Of a stretch of DNA of 64,000 nucleotides, positions 12,001 to 35,105 are shown piece after piece. The position numbers and the translations under genes were made by a program. Source of the stretch: Mytilus trossulus (lineage: Eukaryota > Mollusca > Bivalvia > Mytilida > Mytilidae); assembly GCF_036588685.1 (NCBI RefSeq), contig NC_086374.1, positions 27,768,886 through 27,832,885 of the forward strand, in the 5' to 3' direction. Each line of letters begins with the position of its first letter. The stretch's first letter is position 1. The notes beneath the pieces are model-generated. The model did not search any database. It was not told the origin of the DNA and saw nothing but the letters and a program-made list of their open reading frames with translations.

Positions 12001-12566
12001 CTTCCAAAGTTCAAAAATTCTGGATTGAGAAGATACTGAATCAAGCAAAACTTTATACCAGTTTAAGATACTTATCGTTGATATATAAACCAGGACAATG
12101 TCATCCTATTGCAAATACAAATACTATGAATTCAAGGGAAATTATTAGAATTCCTACAAAATTGAAAATAGCTACTGGGAGTTACATTCTGCAAACAGTT
12201 AGAGCCAAGTTTAAAAGTAATACAGAACTGTCTATATGCAAACTGTGTAATGAAACAGAAGAAACTTTACCACATTTCTTATTAACGTGTAAAAGTTTAG
12301 AAGATATCAGAAAACCAATTTTGGAAGATTTAATTAATTCCTGTAGTGAAGAACTAGCTGCTTTTAATATGAAAGGTGAACATTTTGACATTTTACAACT
12401 GATCATAGATCCCTTTAATTACATGACAATGTTAAGAAATGAAAAAGTTTTTAAAGTGATACAGAACATTATAGATCCAAAATGTAGGCGATTATGTTAC
12501 AATCTCCATTGTGAAAGATATAGACTGTTGCAATTAGATGATATAAAGAAAAAGAAAAGAAAGTAA
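9015..12566 (+). CDS. LINE ORF2: AP endonuclease, reverse transcriptase
   Basis: Uninterrupted 1183-residue frame. An exonuclease-endonuclease-phosphatase (APE-type) domain spans residues about 27-260, with QEHW near 59, GDFN near 178, a TIDF motif near 225 and SDHFPV near 251. These are the metal-binding and catalytic positions used for target-site nicking. The reverse transcriptase spans about 530-790: NYRGITI near 575, the first catalytic Asp in LDAKSAFDAV near 645, the EQGVRQGG motif, and the second catalytic pair in CADD near 743, where most LINEs have YADD or FADD. A C-terminal zinc-finger-like CKLC..H..C cluster lies near 1074-1092. The product would carry out target-primed reverse transcription in the nucleus. 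Length and absence of stops suggest it may still be able to move. Confidence 0.93.
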   Translation: MENKPQCPTDIMEQLNHESREDDKKKELNILTFNCKNIQTCGMFFDKLFKSTDIFLIQEHWLFNFQLNLLNELHQNICGIGKAVDDKDPINPTNLPRGYGGTGILWRKDLDNFINPLDIGNDRICCVELLGSSKLLLVSVYLPCKGTPSDSLEFYNCIDQLHEIVQSYSDSHSIIIGGDFNENILSKIDTRRNKYLVDFLNENSLYTEENGITFVNCSGKGTSTIDFLLFKQDFKENVISMETMDNVATNVSDHFPVKAKLKYIINAKEKLKCSNSNILPSGKTPWKKIDKDAYKTLVENGLDNFSSSLENKYEVDIAFQNMNSLLFNSAKSCCPTPRKRYRKPKLKVMNEDISGAIAMKKKAFYQWKINGRSEDPRNELYIQKKETTYNLRKHCRKAVAMNRIDEREKIMEANIKNKNSFYRLIKKQRGRLSNHIDELSVGDTVYSTENNILSGWKHHFENLTKNSIHEHFDNKYQQKIEQEYIDIIDICRAMFQHQSITENEIVEALKLLNLNKSPDIFGVSTENLLYGGQSLIYHLKELLDSTFRLCYIPDEQKLGIVIPLFKNKGSCKDSKNYRGITITPTLSKLIEAVLKIRINPDIIKYQNPLQRGFTKRTAPLNCSFIIEEYHKECIELNDQIIITMLDAKSAFDAVKHAGLIRRLYQMKIPEQSILIIDNLYKNAVSCVKWNNQISDTFRIEQGVRQGGTLSADLYKIYINTLLDILADSGYGGKIGSISCCAPTCADDLAILSNCPYETQILIDMAFDFSKREAYLLQPAKSCVIQSKSRHHEKVNENFWNLGNSVLPTSNKATHIGICRTDDDSCKATIDENLKKARRTLYSLMGVGLYGENGLDPQTSMSIMNTYIIPIMFYGLEIVIPRGRCLETLNIQFKKFLKQLLSLPKTVADPAIYMISGMLPVEAQIDVKILTFYGNITRQGKNSIEWQLAERQLNVKSINSNSWFSLLRKIFLKYELNDPAQYLVNPISKYQWKREITSKVQKFWIEKILNQAKLYTSLRYLSLIYKPGQCHPIANTNTMNSREIIRIPTKLKIATGSYILQTVRAKFKSNTELSICKLCNETEETLPHFLLTCKSLEDIRKPILEDLINSCSEELAAFNMKGEHFDILQLIIDPFNYMTMLRNEKVFKVIQNIIDPKCRRLCYNLHCERYRLLQLDDIKKKKRK

Positions 12567-12830
12567 CATTTTATGAATCCTAAGTGTCAATTGGTTGTCT
12601 ACTCTTAAACAGTGATATCTTTAGATAAATATTTTTAGATTTTAAAATATTTAATGATTTGATGATATTGACATTAAGTCCAATTTTATCGTCAAGAATA
12701 TGATGAACAATGTAAATAGTGTATAGTGATATTGGTGGAAGATATTTTTATTCATGATGTGAAAAACCAATACTCGGAAGAGGTGTGCCTACATTGGCAG
12801 AATATATATTACAGATACAGATACAGATAC
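12567..12830 (+). repeat. LINE 3' UTR and acagat tail
   Basis: AT-rich, non-coding sequence after the ORF2 stop, ending in acagatacagatacagatac. Many LINEs of this group end in a short microsatellite instead of poly(A). No canonical AATAAA is needed or seen at the end. The host sequence resumes at about 12831. Confidence 0.65.
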
Positions 12831-12875
12831 GTACAAACGCGTTTCGCTCCCCTGTAAAATTTGAAAATCACGATC

Positions 12876-25563
<12,688 letters not shown>

Positions 25564-26159
25564 ATTACAAATTGCATGACATTTGTTTTACCTTTTAATT
25601 CAATACTAAGTAAGTTGATCTACCTTTTATCATATCATAAGAAGTTTGAAAGGTTGTTAGGGGAGATTTATACTGGTTGTGTTTGCAGTATAGATTTTAA
25701 CATTTTGATTTGAAATGTGTTCCATTGCTAAAGCTTTTAACTAACTAATCATAGTTTTCAAGATAATAACATTGAGTTTAATATCCTTTTAGTATTAATG
25801 GAATATATTATTGATACTTATTATATGAGTAAAGGAGACATATGATACATGAGTCAATATTCAGCCTCAACAAAAGTTCAGGGCTTATACAATGTGTCAA
25901 ACTCTAAATTGCCTAGGTAAATAATAATTGTGAATTAATTTAACAAGGCTTACTAATTAAAGCCATCAATATCAAATAACTTAAATACAAAAGCATTAGA
26001 ATATAATTGAAAAAATCCTCTGATGAAATTCATGTCTTTGGGCAGGTATGTAAAATAAACTTTAGCCCTAACACTTTTTAATTCTAATCAAATTTTGCAC
26101 ATTTTGAAATTTTGCTCTATTTGTATCATGTGTTAAATAACCAAAGTTGATGTGGTTTT

Positions 26160-26340
26160 GCAACTATTGAAGATCTACTTACCCTTCTGGAGCACCTGAG
26201 ATTACTCTCAGTTTTTGGTAGGGTTCATGTTGCTTAGTCTTGAGATTTATATGCTGTGTCTTCTGTACTAATATTTGTCTGTTTGTCTTTTTCGTCAATT
26301 TATTTTTTATCTATGAGATTGACTGTCCCTCAGTTATCAT
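26160..26340 (+). repeat. Penelope-like element 3' tail, isolated copy
   Basis: Contains tctacttacccttctggagc, acctgagatta and gtagggttcatgttgct, matching the tail that follows the reverse-transcriptase frame at 31860-32070 and the copy at 29620-29760. It lies upstream of the RT remnant at 26400, so the two come from different insertions or a rearrangement. Confidence 0.7.
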
Positions 26341-26399
26341 TATCATTAAAATGCTAGATATTTTGATAGACAACATGTATAGTGAGTTTAGTGGATTGA

Positions 26400-26775
26400 T
26401 ATTTCAGTAGAAAGTCTATTCCAATTGGTGCAAATTATGCACCACTATTGCCTACCTGATTTTTGTTATCATACAGCAGAATTCACACATAACCTTATCA
26501 AAGACCAAAAACAGCATTTTAATGAATGCTTACATCTGGTATATCCAAGCGAGCTTGAGATTATGGATACCACCAACAGTAGAAGTCATCTTTATATATT
26601 GACAGTTTCCTCCATGTGGACTCAGACCGACGAATTCAACCTATAAAAACCTTTGACAAACGTGATGATGTCAACTTTGCAGTTGTTAACTTCCACTTTC
26701 TGAACAATAACATACACTATGCTCCTAAAATATATTTGAAATATGCTCTCATATTGAGATATCGCAAGTGTACAA
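26400..26775 (+). pseudogene. decayed Penelope-like reverse transcriptase fragment
   Basis: Reading across frames gives a diverged version of the same RT fragment seen at 31170-31600: first an IPIGANYAPLL-like motif, then VYPSELEI, SHLYI, FDKRDDVNFAVVNF and NNNIHYAP. Several frameshifts separate these pieces and the YIDD box is lost. It is a dead copy, older than the 30.5-31.8 kb one. Confidence 0.7.
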
Positions 26776-27112
26776 TAGTTCCCCTGTTTCAGTTTGTAAG
26801 ATTTCGGGTAACATTCACTTGAGATAAGACAACTTGAAATGTATTTGAAAGAATTACAGTAAGTAAGTAAGTAAATAGTTTATTATAGTGTCACGATTCA
26901 ATATACATCATCATATACAATATAAAAAAATCTTTAAAACAATATTAGATCCCTGCCTTTAAGACATATGAGACACTTTCATTCTTTTCAAAATTAAAAA
27001 ATATGTACTATAATATAAAAGAAATATTTAAATACTAAAACTTTTCATGATACTAAAAATTCTTAAAAAAACTCTTTTAAGTCCATTTATACAATCAATA
27101 GTGATTAAAAAT

Positions 27113-27892
27113 TTACAAATTAATCTTCCTACGTTTAAACATAAGATGTAATGTCTTGGCTAATAAAACCTGAGCATGATCACAGTTCATAATAAAATCA
27201 AATTTCTCATCAGAGTTAAAAGCATTAAAAGTGTTATTCAAAACATTAATAAAATTAAAAAGTTCTTCTCTTATATCTGAATAAAAATTACAGTCTATTA
27301 AAAAATGTTGTTCTGTCTCTATAAAATTGTCATTACAGAAAAGACAAAGTCTATCACATAATGGAGTGGTCGGCTTGGTGTAACGTCCGGTCTCAACCGC
27401 AAGTGGCAGCGATCCACATCGAAAGTTTGATAAAATGCGTCGATGGTCACGAAATTTGACTGTTTTAACAAATAAACTAGTTTTACAATTGTTTTTGAAC
27501 CTTCTGAATGTTCTAAGCTTGTTTCCATTTATAGAATTTGTATCGTCAAAAACATCAGCTAACCATTTTTCTTGATCTATAGCAGTTAATTTGTCTTGAG
27601 CCATTCGTAGCTTTTGTTTGGTCGTTATGCTGAAATTGATTAAAAAGTTCAATTCTGATTTTCTCAGTAAAGCTAATACACGTGAATGCCAAGATCGTTG
27701 TTTAGTCTTACTAGTTTCATGGATAGTCCGAACTATTCTATCATCTTCTAAATTAGAAAGTTTGAAAAACAATCTCATAACTTCAATGTTCTGTTTTGTT
27801 TTAACTGTGGTCCATCCCATATCTCCACGAACGGCTAGATTGGTGGAGTTTTTAAAGGCCCCTAAAAAGTATCTACATGCCCTATTTTGCAC
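27113..27892 (-). pseudogene. LINE ORF2 C-terminal fragment
   Basis: A 259-residue open frame without stops, but only the tail of a LINE polyprotein. The N-terminal part (CRYFLGAFKNSTNLAVRGDMGW) is the post-RT region typical of these elements. The segment CLFCNDNFIETEQHFLIDC is the C-terminal zinc-knuckle-like cluster seen also in the intact LINE at 12238. It lacks any catalytic domain, so no function is expected. The methionine is internal. The frame continues upstream to the insertion at 27931. Confidence 0.8.
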
Positions 27893-27931
27893 AGTTTCTA
27901 GTTGTTTATGTTCCGATATACCCCAGATACT

Positions 27932-28681
27932 GGGTCCTACTAAATTGCGCTCGGGAGCGCCCGGGTGAAGAAAAAGCGCCCGGGGAAAATAAAAAGCGCC
28001 CGGAGAAGAATATATAGCGCCCGGGGAACAGAAAAAGCGCCTGGGGAAAATATTTAGTTATTTTTTTGGCATGAGACAACTTTGTTACGTTATGGACATT
28101 GATTTTAAAAAAAATTTAGACAAGTAATTTGCAAATTCAGATAGTAGACATTTGTAACAAAGCACAAAAACAAGTATGAAAACTTCAATTTTAACAATAA
28201 TATATGAATACTATTTAGAAAGACTGATAATAATATTAATGGATCACAGTTTATGCGGAAGATTTATTACATGTAGGACATCAAAAGACATGTTTCACCA
28301 TGCAGTTTCGAAAATATAAGACCTCAGGCACCGATTGTTTTTTGTAACCGGCAAAATATACATTTTGATTGAGGACAATGACTTTCATGATTCTTCTATC
28401 CCTACATACTCTTATTTATATTTATTTACTTACTTATATACAATTTTGAAATCTAAAATGTAAAAGTACAACAACACTTTAGATGTAGCATCGTACATAT
28501 CCCCATTTTTATTAAGGACAAAACAAGCAATGATAAGTTATTTTTTCAGGAAAAAAATATTGTTATGAAGTATTATCATTTTCTCCTCCCGGGCGCTTTT
28601 TCTGTTCCCCGGGCGCTATATTTTCTTCTCCGGGCGCCTTTTCTTCACCCGTGCGCTCCCGGGCGCATTTTAGTAGGATCG
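27932..28681. mobile_element. 750-bp hAT-like non-autonomous transposon
   Basis: Flanked by a perfect 8-bp duplication, cagatact at 27924-27931 and 28682-28689. The ends are gggtcctactaaattgcgc on the left and cgatcctactaaaatgcgc as reverse complement on the right. Just inside both ends are inverted clusters of the word gcgcccggggaa and variants, about four on the left and three on the right, separated by short A-rich spacers. Their GC content contrasts sharply with the AT-rich core. Removing the element and one duplication restores the continuous LINE reading frame, which proves insertion. No transposase is encoded. Confidence 0.88.
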
Positions 28682-28789
28682 CAGATACTTGATCCGTACA
28701 ACAATACAGGTTGAACAAGGTTTTCATATAATTTTTCGTATATTACAAAGAGGATGTCCGTCTGAGGCTTTGTTTGTTTATACATAAGT

Positions 28790-29573
28790 AAAAACAGAGA
28801 TGAATATGAAAAGTTCCTTAGTTTTAACAGTTGATGATGTTTAAAATAGCTATCTGATCTTATGTGGGAAACTACTTGCTTCTCATAAAAAAAATTGTAG
28901 ACAAACTTAATTCAAATGTAAAATTACAGTTAATTATAGCATAATCATTAAAATCATTTCAAAGTATTTGAACGGTGAAGTATCATCCTCAGATATGCGT
29001 TTATGGTGCTTAGCATCACGTTGCTAAATTCATTTCGACATAATCGACTTAATATGCCATTTTTGGTCGGAATATACATTCTGCGATTTTTGTACTCTTA
29101 AAATGTTGTTTCCTCTAATCTGCAATCGATGATATATCGTAAGCTTCTTACAACCCACTTGCAATGAAAGCTTTGTCGAATAACTTGTCCGATTTTGCTA
29201 ACAATTAATCAGATATAAAATTAACGACAAGATTACAAATATTATCATAGAACAATAACACAATGACGGGGTGTATAAGTACAGAGCCACGAAATATGTG
29301 AAAGAGAATCACAAAAAGGCAAATAGACAAAGCATATAAGCAAAAGTTTAAGACACTTTTTTTTTATAGAAAAATATCACCATGATGGAATGAATAAGTA
29401 CAGAGCCACGTCAAATGGAAACCATAAAACTAGATTTTAACAGTAAAAGAAATATCCATAAAGACAAATAAAAGTATACTATAACTCGATAAACAACGTC
29501 ACTACCTAGAATCTTTACTCCAATACTATCGTGTATTATTGCGAAGTTTGCAGTCCCATTCTTTTTTGACGAA
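28790..29573. other. intergenic, a diverged duplication only
   Basis: The phrase aagtacagagccacg occurs at about 29277-29291 and again at 29397-29411 with related flanks (caatgacggggtg, catgatggaatg). This suggests an old duplication of about 118 bp. Nothing else recognised. Confidence 0.45.
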
Positions 29574-29775
29574 TGTGACCTAACAAATTGGACTATTTAC
29601 CAACACGGTGGGCGCCACACATGGAGCAGGATCTGCTTACCCTTCCGGATAATCTGAATTCATCCCCACTTTTTATCAGGTTTTGTGTTGCTGTTATACA
29701 CCTACTTCTGACATTTTTGCCTATTGTGTCAGTTTTGGTACCACCAGCCCAGTTGTCAGCACTTCAGTGTTGACA
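29574..29775 (+). repeat. Penelope-like element 3' tail copy
   Basis: Contains ggagcaggatctgcttaccc and ttccggataatctg, then the gttttgtgttgctgtta equivalent of the tail at 31866-32000. No RT remnant precedes it directly. Confidence 0.65.
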
Positions 29776-29859
29776 TGAATGTCAATTATGTGGTCATTTT
29801 TTAGAAATTTCCTGTTTACAAAACTTTTAATTTTTCGAAAAAACTAAGGATTTTCTTAA

Positions 29860-30045
29860 GTTACCTTAGCCGTATTTGGCACAACTTTTGGGAATTTCGG
29901 ATCCTCAATGCTTTCCAACTTGGTACTTGTTTGGCTCAAAGTGATACATATTTTGATATGAGCGTCACTGATGAGTCTTATGTAGAAGAAACGCGCGTCT
30001 GGCATACTAATTCTTATCCTGGTACCTTTGATAACTATTGTTGTC
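29860..30045 (-). repeat. dispersed repeat copy (tatcaaaggtacc family)
   Basis: Reverse-orientation copy of the family at 4560. On the minus strand it starts agttatcaaaggtacc near 30043, carries gccagacgcgcgtttc, and ends with aatccgaaattcccaaaag. Confidence 0.75.
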
Positions 30046-30190
30046 AATGTTCACGCATCCTTATCAATATTTTTGAATTTGATAAGACTGTCATACAAGT
30101 GAGAGGTTCAGCTCTTTTAACCAGATTTACTCCATAATTTTTTTACACTTTAAAAATGCCTGTAACAAGTCAGGAATATGATAATAAAAT

Positions 30191-30475
30191 TAACGGTACC
30201 AATTTTCTTGCACCAGATGCGCATTTCGACAATACATGTCTCTTCAGTGATGCTCGTGGCCAAAATGTTTGAAATCCAAAGCTTATATAAAAGATGAAGA
30301 GCTATAATCCAAAAAGGTCCAAAAAGTATAGCCAAATCCGTGAAAGGAATCAGAGCTTTGCATGAGGGAGATACATTCCTTTTTGAAGTGTTTTAACATT
30401 TGATTTTGCGATTTCGTTTGGGACTTACCGTTATGAATTTTCCTCGGAGTTCAGTATTTTTGAGATTTCATCTTT
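30191..30475. repeat. repeat mosaic before the Penelope-like element
   Basis: 30191-30360 resembles a diverged relative of the tatcaaaggtacc family (ggtaccaattttcttgcacc, tcttcagtgatgctcg). 30390-30470 is a reverse copy of the gaaagtccc repeat (gatttcgtttgggactta, gaattttcctcgg). Confidence 0.55.
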
Positions 30476-30480
30476 TGTAA

Positions 30481-31774
30481 GTGAGGTCGTTAATACAAAT
30501 CAGAATTAAGAAACTGAATGGGTCCATCAATGCCCATGCTACGTCAATCTTCAAAGATCCAAATGTTGCTAAACACCTATCTGACCTCCATGATGAATAT
30601 GTTGTTGTCCCCGCAGACAAAGCCCCAAATAACATCGTTTTTATCTGTAAAAGTCATTACATTAATTGCTTGATAATCGAATTAGGTATAGACAATTCAC
30701 TTGGAAACCCAACATATACCCTCACGACACTTACTAAAGAGGAAATCCTGGATAACCATAGGTCTGTTCTTTGTTCCTTTGGTATTTCAACCAAAGATGA
30801 AGAACTGGATCTTCCATCACTGTATTGGATACCTAAACTACATAAGTGTCCTTACAAACAACGGTATATTGCTGGGTCTTCCAAGTGCTCCACGAAACCC
30901 CTTTCTAAATTATTAACATCCATTTTATCAGCAATCAAAGACGGGCTTCAAAGTTATTGTGAAACTGCCTATTCTAGAGGTGGCGTGAATCAGATGTGGA
31001 TACTTAAAAATTCCAAAGATCTTTTAGAGTACATACAATCTAACTCTCTTTCATCTTGTAACAGTATTAAAACATTTGACTTTTCTACTCTTTACACAAG
31101 TATTCCACATTCCAAACTAAAAGACAAATTAAAAGAGTTGGTCTTACTTTGCTTCATAAACTGTCGGCATCCCAATGGGAACAAACTGTGCCCCTCTACT
31201 TGCTGACTTGTTTCTTTATTATTATGAGGCTGACTTCATGCAGGAACTTCTTAGGAAGAAAGATAAGAAGTTAGCAATATCCTTTAACTCTACTTTCCGC
31301 TATATAGATGACGTTCTTTCACTAAACAATTCAAAATTTGGTGACTATGTGGATCGCATCTATCCCATCGAATTGGAGATAAAGGATACTACAGATACAG
31401 TTAAGTCGGCTTCATATCTTGACTTACATCTAGAAATTGACAATGAGGGTCGGTTGAAGACAAAACTTTACGACAAAAGAGATGATTTCAGCTTTCCAAT
31501 TGTGAACTTTCCATTTCTAAGTAGCAACATTCCAGCAGCACCTGCATACGGGGTATATATCTCCCAATTGATACGATATTCCCGTGCTTGCATTTCCTAT
31601 CATGATTTTCTTGATAGAGGGTTACTGCTCACAAGGAAGCTACTAAACCAAGAGTTCCAAATGGTGAAGTTGAAATCATCCCTTCGTAAATTTTACGGAC
31701 GCCATCACGAGTTGGTTGACCGTTATGGAATAACCGTTTCACAAATGATATCGGATATGTTCCTTACGTCGTAA
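30481..31774 (+). pseudogene. Penelope-like reverse transcriptase, internally deleted
   Basis: Two open frames that overlap in different phases, 30481-31206 and 31175-31774, together make one reverse transcriptase. The first has PADKAPNNIVF, the WIPKLHK motif, and the first catalytic Asp in FDFSTLYTSIP, then breaks after KLKDKLKELV. The second resumes at TVGIPMGTNCAPLLAD, then carries FRYIDDVL (second catalytic pair), SYLDLHLEI and a C-terminal FYGRHHELVDRYG segment. The residues normally between KELV and TVGIP are missing, so a deletion of perhaps 50 codons caused the frame change. There is no in-frame ATG near the 5' edge, and no GIY-YIG nuclease is visible. It is a dead copy. Confidence 0.82.
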
Positions 31775-32080
31775 CTATAATCCCCTTCCCTTTCATGAAT
31801 TTGACCTACCGAATTAGACTATTTACCGGATTTGTAATCACATAAGCAACACGACGGGTGCCGCATGTGGAGCAGGATCTGCTTACCCTTCCGGAGCACC
31901 TGAGATCACCCCAAGTTTTTGGTGGGGTTCGTGTTGTTTATTCTTTAGTTTTCTATGTTGTGTCATGTGTACTATTGTTTTTCTGTTTGTATTTTTCATT
32001 TTTAGCCATGGCGTTGTCAGTTTGTTTTAGATTTACGAGTTTGACTGTCCCTTTGGTGTCTTTCGTCCCTCTTTTGTAAG
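31775..32080 (+). repeat. Penelope-like element 3' tail
   Basis: Non-coding sequence after the RT frame with gccgcatgtggagcaggatc, cttccggagcacctgag and ggtggggttcgtgttg, then a T-rich stretch ending tcgtccctcttttgt. The same tail occurs alone at 26160 and 29574 (+), and reversed at about 32935-33065 and 47880-48051. Confidence 0.75.
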
Positions 32081-32109
32081 AAGGCTTTTAAAATGATGTG
32101 AAGAAAAAC

Positions 32110-32240
32110 ATATTGTAAAAGTGAAAAGATATAGGGAGATGTGGTATGAATGTCAATGAGATAACTCTCCATCCAAATAAAAATTTATAAAAGTAAATCA
32201 TTATAGTAGTGATTTGACCGAAATAAAAGTTGGATAGAAA
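32110..32240 (+). repeat. dispersed repeat copy (gagatgtggtatgaatgtc)
   Basis: Carries gggagatgtggtatgaatgt and gataactctccatccaa, the start of the family seen reversed at 6366-6535 and within 33690-34400. Confidence 0.6.
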
Positions 32241-33066
32241 ATAAGCCTACGTCATTTTCACAAGATTCAAATCCTACCATTGGCCTGGTGAATAATAGGG
32301 CACTCAAAACAGAAAGCACTGATGGATTGTCCTCAGACAAGCATATTCTTATTAAATAATTATGGTCTATAAGCAGTTAATTAATTTCATGTTTGAAGCG
32401 GTGAAAATGTTTTTAATTCAATTTGACTTTTATCAACAAAAGCATTGTAGCAAAGGGGAAAAATAATGGTGGTCTGAGGCCAAAATTGGTTTCCCTCGGT
32501 TAAATGGGTAGTTGATTGTTATGCGCATTTTATCGTTCATTAAAACTTTTTTATGATTCATTAAAGGGGATTCTAATTTTTTTACGAGGAACTGAAATCG
32601 GAGACACCCGAAAATTATTAAGAATTCGTAACTGGAAAACTATTACGATGCAACTTAAGGGGAAAATAAGACCGATCTACGAACAACCTGAGGGAGCTTT
32701 AATTTACACTCTTTGGATGATCTTAGAATTATCTTATATTCCGCTTAGTTCAATACTTACGACCTCTCTTAATAAAATTTCTTGTTACCGGCCCCAGGTT
32801 CGTTGATTTTCTGATCAGACACTAAATAAAGGTTCATATTTGTTTATGTTCACTGTAAGAATGAATATGATATTAAAGAAGATTCCATTGAAATTTTTAA
32901 GGGTACTTAACTTGCAAAGTCAGACTAAAAGAGGGACGAAAGATTCCAAAGCGACAGTATTCTCATACATCAAAAATAAACTGACAAACATACAACTAAT
33001 AGTACAGAAGACACACCATAGCAAACTAAATACTAAGCAAAACGAACCACACCAAAAACTGGGCGT
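32241..33066. other. intergenic with reversed repeat tail
   Basis: No gene recognised to about 32930. Then 32935-33065 (aaactgacaaacatacaact, cacaccaaaaactggg) is a reversed, diverged Penelope-like tail that ends at the tandem array. Open frames at 32516-33082 have no domain character. Confidence 0.5.
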
Positions 33067-33410
33067 GATTATTGTTGACTGATCATTACTTGAACATCAG
33101 GTACATAATATGTAACAGACTTTTTTAAACATCGGTAAACTACTGTCGACTTAATTTATAAACTGATTATTATTGACTGATCATTTCTTGAACAGGAGGT
33201 ACATAATAGATAACAGTCTTTTTTTTAAATCGGTAAACTACTGTCGCCTTAATTTATAAACTGATTATTATTGACTGATCATTTCTTGAACAGGAGGTAC
33301 ATAATAGATAACCGACTTTTTTTTTTAATCGGTAAACTACTGTCGCCTTAATTTATAAACTGTTTATAATTGACTGATCATTTCTTAAATAGGAGGTACA
33401 TGATAGATAA
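33067..33410 (+). repeat. 98-bp tandem array, left half
   Basis: Units start at 33067, 33165, 33263 and 33362, each reading gattattattgactgatcat, then ttcttgaacaggaggtacat, then a T run, aatcggtaaactactgtcgc and cttaatttataaact. The array continues at 34876 after a transposon insertion. Confidence 0.85.
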
Positions 33411-34875
33411 GGCCACACCAATTTAATTTCTTGTTCTACGGATTTTTGGACTCCAAAATATGGGGCGAGCGAGCGATTTGAAAATTTTAATAAAAAAATA
33501 TTTAATTTGCAAATTTTTGAGGCGAAGCCTGAAAAGTAAAGGCGAGCGATTATAATTTTTTTTTGTAAACATCAAAAAGTAAATTTTGACAATTTAAAAC
33601 TTGATTTATCACTTGTGCGTTGACATTTCTTTAATTTCTGATGTATTTTTTGCCCTGTTCACCAAGAAATAGTTAAATCTGGTCTATGTGTGTGTGACTG
33701 ACAATGAGACAATTCTCCGTTCAAGTCATAATCAGTTTTGGGGCAAGCCCTTATTGTTATAAATATCCCTTAAATCCCTTTTACATGTTTTGTGAGGGAT
33801 CAATATAAGTTATAATATATTTGTTTGTATAAAAGAGCTCATATTTTCTCAGAGAACTATATATCTATCTTGTATTAAATGGTCAAAACATGTCCAATAA
33901 TTTTGTAATATTCCTGGACTTTAACCATGTTAACACATTTACTTTAACAGTTTAATATTATTCAAAATAAGTGGACCCCTCTTTTAGAAAAAGTTGTTTA
34001 AAATAGGATGCAACTCTTCTCTTTTTGAGTACAAAATTTTAAGTTTTCAAAGGTTTTGTATAGAAGAACTATACAAATCCTTGGATTTCTATTTTCTTTT
34101 CTACATCAATAAAATTACCCCTTATCTGAGGGAGGGTTGTTCTGAACCTGATTATGACAAACACAGGTCAAAGTACGGTCTTTTACACACGGCTTTGATA
34201 CAGACAAAACAGCAACCTATAAAGGACCCCAAAATTATTAGCGTACACCATTCGAACAGGAAAACCAACGGTCTAATTTATATATCATATATCCAAACAG
34301 GAAAACACCAAATTATGAACAACATCAACAAACGATAACTGCTGAACGACAGGCCCCTGAATCATTCAGGACAGGTGCATAAACATGCAGTGGCTGTAGA
34401 TAGTTTTGTTTCGCCAGCATACAATATAATTGCAGTTGAAGGCAAATCCTTCAGAAGTTCTTGAACTTCTTCGTACTTTATTCTTACAGCGAACATGTTT
34501 TGATAGGGAATATAAGTAAGGGGAAAGAAACCAATTGTTTGTACTTTGCAGGTATTTCCACTCTGTTATAAATTTATTTCGGAGCACTCCCTCTTTGGAT
34601 AAATAGGTTTCATGCTGAAAAAAATATTCTCACAGATATTTACACCTTGTGATGGGGTGATTTTATGTTTAAAGTCGTTATATACAGGTTAGACTGTGAT
34701 TGTAAAACAAATGTTGATATCTTTTATAATATTTACAAAAACAACGGTGCGGGAAATGGACATGATGACATTTCCGGATGCGGAAAGCGGGAAAATAAAA
34801 AAAATAAAAAAATTCTGTTTTGAAAAAAATAGGTGCGGGCGGGTCCGTCGAACAAGGAATCAAATTGGTGTGGCC
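33411..34875. mobile_element. 1465-bp Harbinger-like non-autonomous transposon
   Basis: Ends are ggccacaccaatttaatttc on the left and ggccacaccaatttgattcc as reverse complement on the right. Similarity extends through cttgttctacgg against cttgttcgacgg. The flanking duplication is taa (33408-33410 and 34876-34878), which together with the GGC start fits PIF/Harbinger elements. The interior holds copies of other repeats, notably the gtcaaagtacggtcttttac family at 34140-34400. Frames inside, such as 33994-34338, are repeat by-products. No transposase or Myb-like protein is seen. Confidence 0.8.
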
Positions 34876-35105
34876 TAACAGACTTTTTTTTTAATCGGTA
34901 AACTACTGTCGCCTTAATTTATAAACTGATTATTATTGACTGATCATTTCTTGAACAGCAGGTACATAATAGATAACAGACTTTTTTTTAAATCGGTAAA
35001 CTACTGTCGCCTTTATTTATAAACTGTTTATTATTGACTGATAATTTCTTGAACATGAGGTACATAATAGATAACATCGGTAAACTACTATTGCCTTAAT
35101 TTATA
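34876..35105 (+). repeat. 98-bp tandem array, right half
   Basis: Continues the array of 33067-33410, with further units starting at 34928 and 35026. The last unit is cut short near 35105. With the insertion removed, the array would hold about six units. Confidence 0.82.

Larger units (their letters stand above)
8536..12830 (+). mobile_element. near full-length non-LTR retrotransposon (LINE)
   Basis: The unit comprises a first open frame (8590-9048), an overlapping long APE endonuclease/reverse-transcriptase frame (9015-12566), a 3' untranslated part of about 240 bp, and a short terminal microsatellite of acagat units at 12810-12830. The 5' boundary is not visible as a repeat edge and may lie anywhere from about 8281 to 8536. 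The intact long frame argues for a young copy. The element ends 46 bp before the first codon of the NSUN6 gene in the same orientation. By domain order it belongs to the APE-bearing L2/CR1/Jockey-type LINEs. I cannot place the clade more exactly without a tree. Confidence 0.85.
26862..28790 (-). mobile_element. 5'-truncated LINE, split by a later insertion
   Basis: The minus strand encodes the C-terminal end of a LINE ORF2. From 28780 down to 28690 it reads YENLVQPVLLYGSSI, is interrupted by 750 bp of foreign DNA, and resumes at 27931 as a run ending WGISEHKQLETVQNRACRYFLG, continuing to a stop at 27113. The 3' end carries a ttac-unit microsatellite at 26862-26880 (gtaagtaagtaagtaa on the plus strand). 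The endonuclease and the catalytic RT part are missing, as in usual 5'-truncated insertions. Confidence 0.8.

Noticed and set aside
27618..27968. 116-codon plus-strand frame
   Set aside because: It is antisense to the LINE C-terminal fragment and runs into the hAT-like insertion, so it is a by-product.
33994..34338. 114-codon frame inside the Harbinger-like element as a transposase
   Set aside because: No DDE, Myb or nuclease motif is visible. The second half matches a dispersed repeat also seen reversed at 6366-6535.
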